A stretch of 64,000 nucleotides of DNA, from contig CAVXOR010000004.1 of assembly GCA_963763475.1 (NCBI GenBank), positions 310,001-374,000 on the forward strand. The letters run 5' to 3'. The translations under genes and the position numbers were made by a program. The notes beneath the pieces are model-generated. The model was not told where the DNA came from, made no database searches, and saw nothing but the letters and a program-made list of their open reading frames with translations. Each line of letters starts with the position of its first letter. The first letter of the stretch is position 1. Below are positions 49,646 through 57,020 of the stretch, piece by piece. The DNA is from AC-32 sp963763475 (GTDB lineage Bacteria; Actinomycetota; Thermoleophilia; Gaiellales; Gaiellaceae).

Positions 49646-50104
49646 ATGGCGCTCGAGCTCGGCCGGGTCACGGACCGGAAACCGCCGTTCAAGTACTCCT
49701 CGTTGACCCGGGTCGGCTTCTCCGACACCGACGCGCAGGGGATCGTCTACTACGGCCGCTACCTGCCCTACTTCGACAGCGCCCGCGTCGAGTACCACCG
49801 GCACCTGGAGATGCTCGTCACGGAGCCGCGCGACCACGAGTTCGTGATGCGCGCGAACACGATCGAGTACCACGCGCCCGCGCGCTTCGACGACCTGATC
49901 GAGGTCTTCATCCGCGTCTCGCGGATCGGCCGCACCAGCGTCACGTACGAGCACGCCGCTTATCGCGGCGACGAGGACGTGCTGATGGTGACGGCGACGC
50001 AGACGCTCGTGCTGGTCGATCTTGACGAGCGTCACGCCTGCGCCGTCCCGGACTGGTACCGCGAGAGGATCGCGGCGTTCGAGGGCGAGGACCTGGGGAC
50101 GTGA
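49646..50104 (+). CDS. Acyl-CoA thioesterase (YbgC/4HBT hotdog family)
   Basis: A 152-residue hotdog-fold thioesterase. The YbgC/4-hydroxybenzoyl-CoA signature VGFSDTDAQGIVYYGRYLPYFDSARVEY (in part SDTDAQGIVYYG) holds the catalytic Asp, with MRANTIEYHAPARFDDLIEVF and VTYEHAAYRGDEDVLMVTATQTLVLVD (in parts) following. It hydrolyses acyl-CoA or acyl-ACP thioesters; chain length is unknown. It overlaps the GAF gene by 4 bases (GTGA). Confidence 0.9.
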   Translation: MALELGRVTDRKPPFKYSSLTRVGFSDTDAQGIVYYGRYLPYFDSARVEYHRHLEMLVTEPRDHEFVMRANTIEYHAPARFDDLIEVFIRVSRIGRTSVTYEHAAYRGDEDVLMVTATQTLVLVDLDERHACAVPDWYRERIAAFEGEDLGT

Positions 50105-50535
50105 GCTCGCTCGAGACGATCGAACGGATCGCCGAGCGCGGCGACGACGTCCTGCGGCAGGTCGTCGACGTCCTCCACGACGAGTTCGAGCACTACTCGT
50201 GGGTCGGGGTCTACATGATCGAGGGCGACGACCTCGTGCTCGGCCCGTGGAAAGGCCCGCAGGCGACCGAGCACGTCCGCATCCCGGTCGGCCAGGGCGT
50301 CTGCGGCGCGGCCGCGGCCAGCGGCGAGACCGAGGTCGTCGACGACGTCAACGCCGACCCACGCTACCTCGCGTGCTTTCCCTCGACCCGCTCGGAGATC
50401 GTCGTGCCGATCGCCCACGAGGGCCGCGTCGTCGGCGAGATCGACATCGACTCCGACCGCCCTGCCGCCTTCGGCGAGGACGACCGGGCCTTCCTGGAGC
50501 GCGTTGCCTCACTCGTCGCCCGCTTCTGTCACTAG
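50101..50535 (+). CDS. GAF-domain protein, free-methionine-R-sulfoxide-reductase-like
   Basis: A 144-residue single GAF domain: YSWVGVYMIEGDDLVLGPWKG, IPVGQGVCGAAAASGETEVVDDVNADPRYLACFPSTRSEIVVPI (in parts). Free-methionine sulfoxide reductases use three cysteines. Here the Cys in GVCGAA and in YLACF are kept, but the first one (PAC...I in the family) reads PQATEHV. Reduction could still run with two cysteines, or the protein may be a sensor. Coupled to the thioesterase gene. Confidence 0.82.
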   Translation: MSSLETIERIAERGDDVLRQVVDVLHDEFEHYSWVGVYMIEGDDLVLGPWKGPQATEHVRIPVGQGVCGAAAASGETEVVDDVNADPRYLACFPSTRSEIVVPIAHEGRVVGEIDIDSDRPAAFGEDDRAFLERVASLVARFCH

Positions 50536-50547
50536 TATCCAACCGCA

Positions 50548-50706
50548 ATGGCACCACTCGGTTACCTCGACGCCGGCTCGGGGAGCATGCTGCTCCAGAT
50601 CGTTCTGGGCGGCGTGGCGGCCATCGGCGTCACGGCCAAGATGACGTGGCGACGGCTGCTGCGAACCCTGCGCATCCGCAGGGATGACGACGAGCTCGAG
50701 AGCTAG
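50548..50706 (+). CDS. Small membrane protein (LGYLDAGSGSM type, 52 aa)
   Basis: A 52-residue protein: MAPLGYLDAGSGSMLLQIV leads into a membrane helix (LQIVLGGVAAIGVTAKM), then a strongly basic segment WRRLLRTLRIRR and an acidic tail. I recall short proteins with LGYLDPGSGS followed by a helix next to similar methyltransferase and membrane-phosphatase genes in other actinobacteria. It overlaps the methyltransferase gene by 23 bp, so it is probably co-translated. It could act as a membrane docking subunit. Confidence 0.65.
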   Translation: MAPLGYLDAGSGSMLLQIVLGGVAAIGVTAKMTWRRLLRTLRIRRDDDELES

Positions 50707-52042
50707 CACTCCGGAGCCCGCCTCCTTTCGCGATCCCGAGGCGCGGGTCGTCTACTCGCCGTCCGGCGAGGTGCTGCGGGAGCTCTCGGCGCGTGGCCGC
50801 GAGGACTGGGACGCGCTCGAGCGGACGCGCTTCTTCCGCCGTGCGCTCGAGGACGGCCGCATCGTCGCGACCGAGGAGTTGGAGCCCGGACTGCTGCGAC
50901 ACGAGCGACTGCCGTTCGTCTCGTACCCGTACGAGTGGCCCTTCGAGATGCTGCGCGACGCTGCGCTGCTGCAGCTCTCGCTGCTCGACGAGGCGCTGTC
51001 GGAGGGCTTCGTGCTCAAGGACGGGTCGCCCTACAACGTCCAGTGGCGCGGCTCGGAGCCGGTGTTCGTGGACGTGGGCTCGTTCGAGCGGCTGCGCGAA
51101 GGCGAGCCGTGGGCCGGCTACCGCCAGTTCTGCGCGCTGTTCCTCTATCCGCTGATGCTGCAGGCCTACCGCGGCGTCGCGCCGCAGCCGATGCTGCGCG
51201 GGAGTCTCGAGGGGATCGAGCCGAGTCAGGCGAGAGCGTTGCTGCCGCGCTTCCGGCGCGGCGTGCTGACGCACGTCGTCCTGCACGACCGGCTCGAGGC
51301 GAAGCACGCCGACCGGCAGCGTGACGTCCGCTCCGAGCTGAAGGCGGCCGGGTTCAAGAAGGAGCTGATCCAGGCCAACGTCCGTCGGCTGCGGAAGCTC
51401 GTGGAGCGCCTCGAGCCGAAGCGGGGCCGCTCCGAGTGGGCCGGCTACCGCGAAGCCGCTCCCTACAGCGACGAGGACGCCGACCGGAAGGAGCGCTTCG
51501 TCCGCGAGGCCGGCTCGGCCCGGCTCGCGTGGGACCTCGGCGCGAACGACGGCCGCTTCTCGCGCGCGCTGGACGCCGAGTACGTGCTCGCGGTGGACGG
51601 CGACGAGCGCGTGGTCGGGGAGCTCTACTCCGCCCTTCGCGCCGAGGGTTCGAAGACGATCCTGCCGCTCGTCGTCGACCTGGCCGACTCCTCGCCGGCC
51701 CGAGGCTGGCGTGGGCTGGAACGGCGGCGCCTCGAGGATCGCGGCCGGCCAGACCTGGTGCTCTGCCTCGCGCTCGTCCACCACCTGGCGATCGGCCGCA
51801 ACGTCCCCTTCGCGGAGCTCGTCGCCTGGCTTCGGGGGCTCGGGGCGCGCCTCGTGATCGAGTTCGCCGACCGCGACGACCCGATGGTCTCGCGCCTGCT
51901 GGCCGCCAAGCGCGAGGAGGTGCACGAGGGCTACGGCCGCGAGGCGTTCGAGCGCGCGCTCGGAGAGGGCTTCGAGGTCGAGCGCAGCGAGCAGCTCGGC
52001 TCCGGCACGCGCACGCTGTACCTGGCCGCGCCGAGTCAGTGA
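50684..52042 (+). CDS. Class I methyltransferase with N-terminal kinase-like lobe
   Basis: A 452-residue protein. Residues 1-230 have no motif I know well but include EWPFEMLRDAALLQLSLLDEAL, VLKDGSPYNVQWRG and FVDVGSFERLREGEPWAGYRQF (in parts). The C-terminal half is a SAM methyltransferase (AWDLGANDGRFSRALD, YVLAVDGDERVV, DLVLCLALVHHLAIG). The layout resembles the NodS/class I methyltransferases found with lipid-linked glycan genes. It follows the small membrane protein and precedes the membrane phosphatase-like gene with a GTGA overlap, so the three form a module. Confidence 0.82.
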   Translation: MTTSSRASTPEPASFRDPEARVVYSPSGEVLRELSARGREDWDALERTRFFRRALEDGRIVATEELEPGLLRHERLPFVSYPYEWPFEMLRDAALLQLSLLDEALSEGFVLKDGSPYNVQWRGSEPVFVDVGSFERLREGEPWAGYRQFCALFLYPLMLQAYRGVAPQPMLRGSLEGIEPSQARALLPRFRRGVLTHVVLHDRLEAKHADRQRDVRSELKAAGFKKELIQANVRRLRKLVERLEPKRGRSEWAGYREAAPYSDEDADRKERFVREAGSARLAWDLGANDGRFSRALDAEYVLAVDGDERVVGELYSALRAEGSKTILPLVVDLADSSPARGWRGLERRRLEDRGRPDLVLCLALVHHLAIGRNVPFAELVAWLRGLGARLVIEFADRDDPMVSRLLAAKREEVHEGYGREAFERALGEGFEVERSEQLGSGTRTLYLAAPSQ

Positions 52043-53928
52043 CGCGGGAGCAGGCCCCGCCGTGGTGGCTGGCCGGCCTGCATCTGCTCGTGCTCTGGTC
52101 GTTCGCGGTCGCGCAGCCGCTCTTCGACCTGCTCGGCCGGAACGGCGAGTTCTTCGCCGCCCGCGGCTCGACCCGCTGGGACGCGATCGTGTTCGCGCTC
52201 GTGCTCGTCTTCGTGCCGCCGCTCGTGCTGCTCGGGCTCGAGCTGCTCGTCCCGGCGCTGCATCCGTTCTTCGTCGCCGGCCTGGCCGGGCTGTTCGTGC
52301 TCCAGGCGATCCGGGGCTCCGGCGCGCCCGGCTGGCTGCTCGTCGCCGCGGCGATCGCGCTCGGGGCCGGGGCGGCCGTCCTCTATCTGCGCGCGCCGGC
52401 GGCAAGGCTCGCGCTGACGGTGCTCGCGCCGGCGCCGCTGCTCTTCCTCGGGCTGTTCCTCTTCCACTCGGACGTCTCCAGGCTCTCGCTCAAAACCGAG
52501 GCCGCCCAGGCGGCCGGCGAGCACCCGCGCGCGCCCGTCGTCCTGATCGCTTTCGACGAGCTGCCGGTGAACTCACTGCTCAACGCGCGCGGCCGCATCG
52601 ACGCCGTGCGGTTCCCGAACTTCGCCCGCCTTGCCCGCGACTCGAGCTGGTTCGAGCACACGACGACCGTGGCCGAGGGCACCACGCACGCGGTTCCCGC
52701 GATCCTCACCGGCCGCTTTCCCAAGGCCGGCGAGTTCCCGGTCTACACCGACCACCGCCAGAACCTGTTCACGCTCTTCGGCGGCGGGGCGCAGCTGCAC
52801 GTCGTCGACCAGGAGACGCATCTCTGCCCACCGTCGCTGTGCTCGGGGCTCGAGGGCTCGCTCGGCAGCCGCACGGCCACGCTCGCCGAGGACACCGGCG
52901 TCGTCTACCTCCACGAGCTGCTGCCCGACGACCTGACCGGCGGGATCCCCTCGATCGCGAACGGCTGGGACAGCTTCCTTCGTGACGCCAGCGCCCAGCA
53001 CGACCCGGGCCGGGTCGACCCTGCCTTCCTGCGCTCGCTACGCTCGCAGGCCGAGCCGGCGCTGTGGTACCTGCACCTGATGCTGCCGCACAGCCCCTGG
53101 AGGTACCTGCCTTCGGGCCGGCGCTACGACGTACGCCCGGCGCCCGGCTGGGGCTCCGACGAGGTGTGGAGCTCGAACCAGGCGGCGGTCGACCAGCACT
53201 GGCAGCGGCACCTCCTCCAGCTCGGCTACGCCGACCGGGTGCTCGGGCGGCTGCTCGACCGGATGCAGGCGACCGGGCTCTACGACCGAGCGACGGTCCT
53301 CGTCACCGCCGACCACGGCGTCAGCTTCCGGGCCGGGCAGAAGCGCCGTCCGCTCTCGCAGGCGAACCGCGAAGACATCGCCTACGTGCCGCTGTTCGTG
53401 AAGACACCGGGGCAGCGTGACGGCCGGATCGTGCCGCAGCCGGCGCGAACCACGGACATCCTCCCCACGCTCGCCGATGCGGCCGGCATCCGCAGCCCGT
53501 GGCGCGTGGACGGCCATTCGCTGCTGCGCACCCGGCCCGCCGAGCGCACGGTGGTCCTGGTCAAGGACAAGGGCCGACGCTTCGTCATCCCCGTTGCGGT
53601 GCTGGAAGGGCTACGCGAGCGGGCGCTGAGGAGGCAGCTGCGGCTGTTCGGGTCGGGCCGGCCGAGCTCGACCCTGTTCGCGGTGGGGCCGGACCGCGGG
53701 CTGCTCGGTCACTCGTTCGAGGGACGCCACCGGGCGAGCCGGCTCGATGCGGTCGACCGCTCCGGTCCCGTCGTGCAGGTGAGCGGACGCGCCTCGGGCC
53801 GCTCGGTCGTCGTAGTCGCCGCCAGGCGCGTGGTTGCCGTCGCCCCGATCGTCCAGGGCCGCTTCTGGGCACTGGTACCGCGTGCGCGGCTCCAGAACAA
53901 GCCGCCCAAGGTCTTCGTGGTGCGCTGA
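52039..53928 (+). CDS. Membrane-anchored sulfatase/alkaline-phosphatase-superfamily enzyme
   Basis: A 629-residue protein. Five or six membrane helices lie in residues 10-155. An extracytoplasmic alkaline-phosphatase-like domain follows, with VVLIAFDELPVNSLLN (metal Asp/Glu), TTTVAEGTTHAVPAILTGRFP (nucleophile Thr region), HLMLPHSPWRYLP and VLVTADHGVSF (metal DH), plus PLFVKTPGQ. It likely transfers or hydrolyses a phosphate- or sulfate-linked group on envelope glycan. Its GTG start overlaps the methyltransferase stop. A strong hairpin lies 11 bp after the stop. Confidence 0.87.
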   Translation: MTREQAPPWWLAGLHLLVLWSFAVAQPLFDLLGRNGEFFAARGSTRWDAIVFALVLVFVPPLVLLGLELLVPALHPFFVAGLAGLFVLQAIRGSGAPGWLLVAAAIALGAGAAVLYLRAPAARLALTVLAPAPLLFLGLFLFHSDVSRLSLKTEAAQAAGEHPRAPVVLIAFDELPVNSLLNARGRIDAVRFPNFARLARDSSWFEHTTTVAEGTTHAVPAILTGRFPKAGEFPVYTDHRQNLFTLFGGGAQLHVVDQETHLCPPSLCSGLEGSLGSRTATLAEDTGVVYLHELLPDDLTGGIPSIANGWDSFLRDASAQHDPGRVDPAFLRSLRSQAEPALWYLHLMLPHSPWRYLPSGRRYDVRPAPGWGSDEVWSSNQAAVDQHWQRHLLQLGYADRVLGRLLDRMQATGLYDRATVLVTADHGVSFRAGQKRRPLSQANREDIAYVPLFVKTPGQRDGRIVPQPARTTDILPTLADAAGIRSPWRVDGHSLLRTRPAERTVVLVKDKGRRFVIPVAVLEGLRERALRRQLRLFGSGRPSSTLFAVGPDRGLLGHSFEGRHRASRLDAVDRSGPVVQVSGRASGRSVVVVAARRVVAVAPIVQGRFWALVPRARLQNKPPKVFVVR

Positions 53929-53938
53929 CGAGGTACCC

Positions 53939-53974
53939 GGCGCACCCGGACGGCCGCCACCGGCCGGGTGCGCC
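53939..53974 (+). terminator. Strong hairpin after the membrane phosphatase gene
   Basis: GGCGCACCCGG (53939-53949) pairs perfectly with CCGGGTGCGCC (53964-53974), an 11 bp GC-rich stem. No T-run follows at once, so termination may be Rho-assisted; a T-rich hairpin lies further on at 54113. Confidence 0.6.
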
Positions 53975-54060
53975 GGGCGCCCTCCCGCCGTCCTCGTAAC
54001 GGTCGGGCGCCGCAGCTCTCTAGCGAGCTGACCCTCTCCCCTACACACGTTGTAGTCGGC

Positions 54061-54130
54061 GGCGCGAAAAGCGCCATCCCTCGTTGGAGGTACCCCGCCC
54101 GTTCGAGGGATGATCCCTCGTTCGAGGGAT
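54061..54130. terminator. Hairpin array between convergent genes
   Basis: Three elements: GGCGC-GAAAA-GCGCC (54061-54075); ATCCCTCG at 54076-54083 with CGAGGGAT at 54104-54111; and ATCCCTCG-TT-CGAGGGAT (54113-54130) followed by TCGTCTTTTC. The latter is a good intrinsic terminator on the plus strand. The four copies of the octamer can pair in alternative ways. The array serves the convergent phosphatase and relA genes. The rest of the 215 bp gap holds no gene that I can see. Confidence 0.6.
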
Positions 54131-54143
54131 TCGTCTTTTCGCC

Positions 54144-56351
54144 CTACGAGGGGGTCACGCGATAAGCGTCGAAGACCGCGTCGATGTTGCGCAGCGCGGT
54201 CAGCAGCGAGCGCAGCGCCTTCACGTCGCCGACCTCGGCGACGTACCAGTTCTTCGCCAGCTGATCCTCGACGTGGCCGCCGTACTCGACGATGTTCGCG
54301 CCGTGCTCCGCGAAGGTGCGGGCGACGTCCTCGAGCAGCCGCGGCCGGTCCCAGGAGTCGACCGAGATCTGCACGCGAAAGCTCTGCGTGGCGCCGCCGT
54401 CCCAGGAGACCTTCGTGAACCGCTCCGGGTTCCGCTTCAGCGACTTGACGTTCGAGCAGTCCTCGCGATGGATCGTGATCCCCTTGCCCATCGAGACGTA
54501 GCCGACGATCTTGTCGCCGGGGAGGGGCGTGCAGCACTTGGCGAGCCGGACGAGCACGTCGTCCACGCCCCGCACCGTGATGCCGAAGTTCTCGCTCGAG
54601 ACCGCATGCCGGGCCTTCGGCGCCTTGAGCGGGACCGCCTCTTCCACCGCGACCTGCTCGGTCTTCAGGCGCTGGATCACCTTGTTCACGATCTGGCCGG
54701 GCTGCAGCTTCCCGGAGCCGAGCGCGAGGTAAAAGTCCTCGGCCTTCTTGAAGCCGCTCTCGCGGATCACCTGCGCCAGCACGGCCGAGCCCTGGAGCTT
54801 GCGGTAGGGCAGGTTCTGCTTCTTCAGCGCCGTCTCGAGCGTCTCGCGGCCCTTCGCCTCGGTCTCCTCACGCGTCTCGCGCGAGAACCACTGCCGGATC
54901 TTGTTTCGCGCGCGTGAGGAGGCGGCCAGCGACATCCAGTCGCGCGAGGGGCCCCGCCCGCTCTTGGTCGTCAGGATCTCGACGAAGTCGCCACTCTTGA
55001 GCCGGTAGTGCAGCGGGACGATGCGACCGTTGATCTTCGCGCCGACGGTCCGGTGGCCGACGTCGGTATGCACGGCGTAGGCGAAGTCGATCGGGGTCGA
55101 ATTGGACGGCAGCACCTTGACCTCGCCCTTCGGCGTGAACACGTAGACCTCGTCGTCGAAGAGGTCGGTGCGGAAGGTCTTGATGAACTCGCGCGGGTCG
55201 GTCTCGTCCTCCTGCCAGTCCATCAGCTGTCGGATCCAGGCGAGCCACTCCTCGTCGGCCTTGCCGTCCTTCTTGCCGGTCTTGTACTGCCAGTGCGCGG
55301 CGACGCCGAACTCGGCCGTCTCGTGCATCTCGCGCGTGCGCACCTGGATCTCGAGCGGCCGGCCCTCGGGGCCGACGACCGTCGTGTGCAGCGCCTGGTA
55401 GCCGTTCAGCTTCGGCATCGCCACGTAGTCCTTGAAGCGGCCGGGCATCGGCTTCCAGAGCGAGTGGATCAGCCCTAGCGCGCCGTAGCAGTCGCGGGCG
55501 CCCTCGTCGCCCCCGCGCTCGGCGATCACGCGCATGGCCGTCAGGTCGTAGATCTCGTTGAACTCGCGGCCCTTCTTGGCCATCTTGTCGTAGATCGAGA
55601 AAAAGTGCTTCGCGCGCCCGGAGATGTCGGCCGGGATGTCCACCTTCTCGAGCTCGCGCTGCAGCGTCATCGCCGCCTCGCGGACGTGCTCCTCGCGGTC
55701 GGCGCGGCGCTCGCTGACCATCGCCTTGATCTCCTCGTACTTGCGCGGGTGCAGGGTCGCGAACGCGAGATCCTCGAGCTCCCACTTGATCTTGTTGATC
55801 CCGAGCCGGTGGGCGAGCGGCGCGTAGACCTCGAGCGTCTCCTTGGCCTTCTGCACCTGCTTCTGCTTGCCCAGGTACTCGATCGTGCGCATGTTGTGGA
55901 GGCGGTCGGCGAGCTTGATCAGGATCACGCGCACGTCCTGCGCCATCGCCACGATCATCTTCCGGTAGTTCTCGGCCTCGGCCTGCTCGCGGCTCTGGAA
56001 CTGGATCCGCGTCAGCTTCGTCACGCCCTCGACGAGCTGCGCGATCTCGTCGCCGAACTCGGCGCGCACCTCCTTGATGTCCGTGTCGGTGTCCTCGACC
56101 ACGTCGTGCAGGAGCGCGGCCGCGATCGTCTGCTCGTCGAGGTGGAGCTCGGCGCAGATCTTCGCTGCCCCCCACGGGTGGTGGATGAAGTCCTCGCCCG
56201 AGCGGCGCTGCTGGCCCTCGTGCGCATTCGCCGCGAAGGCGAAGGCCCGCCTGAGCAGATCCCGGTCGACGTCCCGGTTGTAGGCAGCGACGGTCTCGAT
56301 CAGCTCGTCGATGAGCTCCTGATGTCGTTCTGCAGCTTCGAGGACCGTCAT
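54144..56351 (-). CDS. relA: Bifunctional (p)ppGpp synthetase/hydrolase
   Basis: Makes and degrades the stringent-response alarmone. 735 residues. The HD hydrolase domain has HHPWGAAKI and ALLHDVVEDTD. The synthetase domain has FNEIYDLTAMRVIAE, then the RFKDYVAMPKLNGYQALHT region, where the RxKD form marks a bifunctional enzyme. The TGS domain has VYVFTPKGEVKVLP. The C-terminal ACT domain has WDRPRLLEDVARTFAEHGANI. Full length, no missing motif. It lies downstream of recJ and two small genes on the same strand, with a 250 bp gap upstream. Confidence 0.96.
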   Translation of the reverse strand: MTVLEAAERHQELIDELIETVAAYNRDVDRDLLRRAFAFAANAHEGQQRRSGEDFIHHPWGAAKICAELHLDEQTIAAALLHDVVEDTDTDIKEVRAEFGDEIAQLVEGVTKLTRIQFQSREQAEAENYRKMIVAMAQDVRVILIKLADRLHNMRTIEYLGKQKQVQKAKETLEVYAPLAHRLGINKIKWELEDLAFATLHPRKYEEIKAMVSERRADREEHVREAAMTLQRELEKVDIPADISGRAKHFFSIYDKMAKKGREFNEIYDLTAMRVIAERGGDEGARDCYGALGLIHSLWKPMPGRFKDYVAMPKLNGYQALHTTVVGPEGRPLEIQVRTREMHETAEFGVAAHWQYKTGKKDGKADEEWLAWIRQLMDWQEDETDPREFIKTFRTDLFDDEVYVFTPKGEVKVLPSNSTPIDFAYAVHTDVGHRTVGAKINGRIVPLHYRLKSGDFVEILTTKSGRGPSRDWMSLAASSRARNKIRQWFSRETREETEAKGRETLETALKKQNLPYRKLQGSAVLAQVIRESGFKKAEDFYLALGSGKLQPGQIVNKVIQRLKTEQVAVEEAVPLKAPKARHAVSSENFGITVRGVDDVLVRLAKCCTPLPGDKIVGYVSMGKGITIHREDCSNVKSLKRNPERFTKVSWDGGATQSFRVQISVDSWDRPRLLEDVARTFAEHGANIVEYGGHVEDQLAKNWYVAEVGDVKALRSLLTALRNIDAVFDAYRVTPS

Positions 56352-56602
56352 AGGAAAAGTGTACTCCGGGCCTTTCCCGTGGCCGCCCCGCGTGATTCGT
56401 CGCGCAGGAGCGAAGTCATGCGGCTCGAACGATGGCCCTCGTGCGCAGGCGACGACAGGAGCGGAAGGCAGCGCGGCTGGCGCGGTTGCTGGTCGCGCTC
56501 GATGCCTCCGCGTGCGAATCGCGGCCCTGGCGGCCCCGGCGGGCTCAGCCGGCGGCTCTCAGTGCCGCGAGCACACGTCGTCCGGCTTGACGAGCGGGCG
56601 CG
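56352..56602. other. Intergenic stretch upstream of relA, no convincing gene
   Basis: About 250 bp between relA and the small DEGRPRH-type genes. A 52-codon plus-strand ORF (56432-56590) encodes a very basic sequence with GC-rich codons but no recognisable feature, so I do not call it. The relA promoter is presumably here; AT-rich gaaaagtgtac near 56354-56366 is the only distinctive sequence. Confidence 0.3.
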
Positions 56603-56803
56603 CTAGTGTCGCGGCCGGCCCTCGTCGGCCGGAGGCACGTAACCCGGCGGTGCGCCGGAATGGCCCCCACCCCCGTGCGGATCGACCCTGCCCGGGCCAC
56701 CGGCAGCCGCGGCGAACGCGTCCGTGTTCTGGCCCGAGCGATCGGGCTCGAGGCTCTGCTCGGACCGACGGAGCCGCCTCAGTCGCCTGAGGATTCTTCC
56801 CAT
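56603..56803 (-). CDS. Small tandem paralogue B with DEGRPRH tail
   Basis: A 66-residue protein: basic amphipathic N-terminus MGRILRRLRRLRRSEQSLE, a Gly/Ala-rich middle (AAAAGGPGRVDPHGGGG) and the C-terminus PPGYVPPADEGRPRH. The ending PP-x-YV-x-P-x-DEGRPRH is shared with the gene directly upstream, as is the MG start and basic helix. Start ATG 56803 lies 5 bp after the previous stop. Function unknown. The conserved terminal motif suggests a recognition tag or binding site. Confidence 0.68.
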   Translation of the reverse strand: MGRILRRLRRLRRSEQSLEPDRSGQNTDAFAAAAGGPGRVDPHGGGGHSGAPPGYVPPADEGRPRH

Positions 56804-56808
56804 CCGAG

Positions 56809-57003
56809 TCAGTGCCGCGGACGGCCCTCGTCGACCGGCCGCACGTAGTTCGGCGGGAATTGATCGCCCCCGCTGACGCCCTGCGACCACGCGTCGTCGT
56901 TCTCGACCGTGCGGCCTTTGAGCTCGGGAATCCGGTCGCTGCGATCGAAGGGAAAGAAGTCGGTCTGCTTCAGCTTCTGCGTCAGCTTCTTCAGCAATCC
57001 CAT
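56809..57003 (-). CDS. Small tandem paralogue A with DEGRPRH tail
   Basis: A 64-residue protein: MGLLKKLTQKLKQTDFFPFD, then RIPELKGRTVENDDAWSQG, ending PPNYVRPVDEGRPRH. It begins 17 bp after the recJ stop and precedes paralogue B, so recJ-A-B read as one operon. Both proteins have a lysine- or arginine-rich amphipathic first helix that could bind membrane or nucleic acid. I recognise no described family. Confidence 0.7.
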   Translation of the reverse strand: MGLLKKLTQKLKQTDFFPFDRSDRIPELKGRTVENDDAWSQGVSGGDQFPPNYVRPVDEGRPRH

Positions 57004-57020
57004 GGGCGAATGGTACGCCC

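Noticed and set aside
56432..56590. 52-codon plus-strand ORF upstream of relA
   Set aside because: Very basic, no ribosome site and no homology that I recognise; likely chance ORF in GC-rich DNA.
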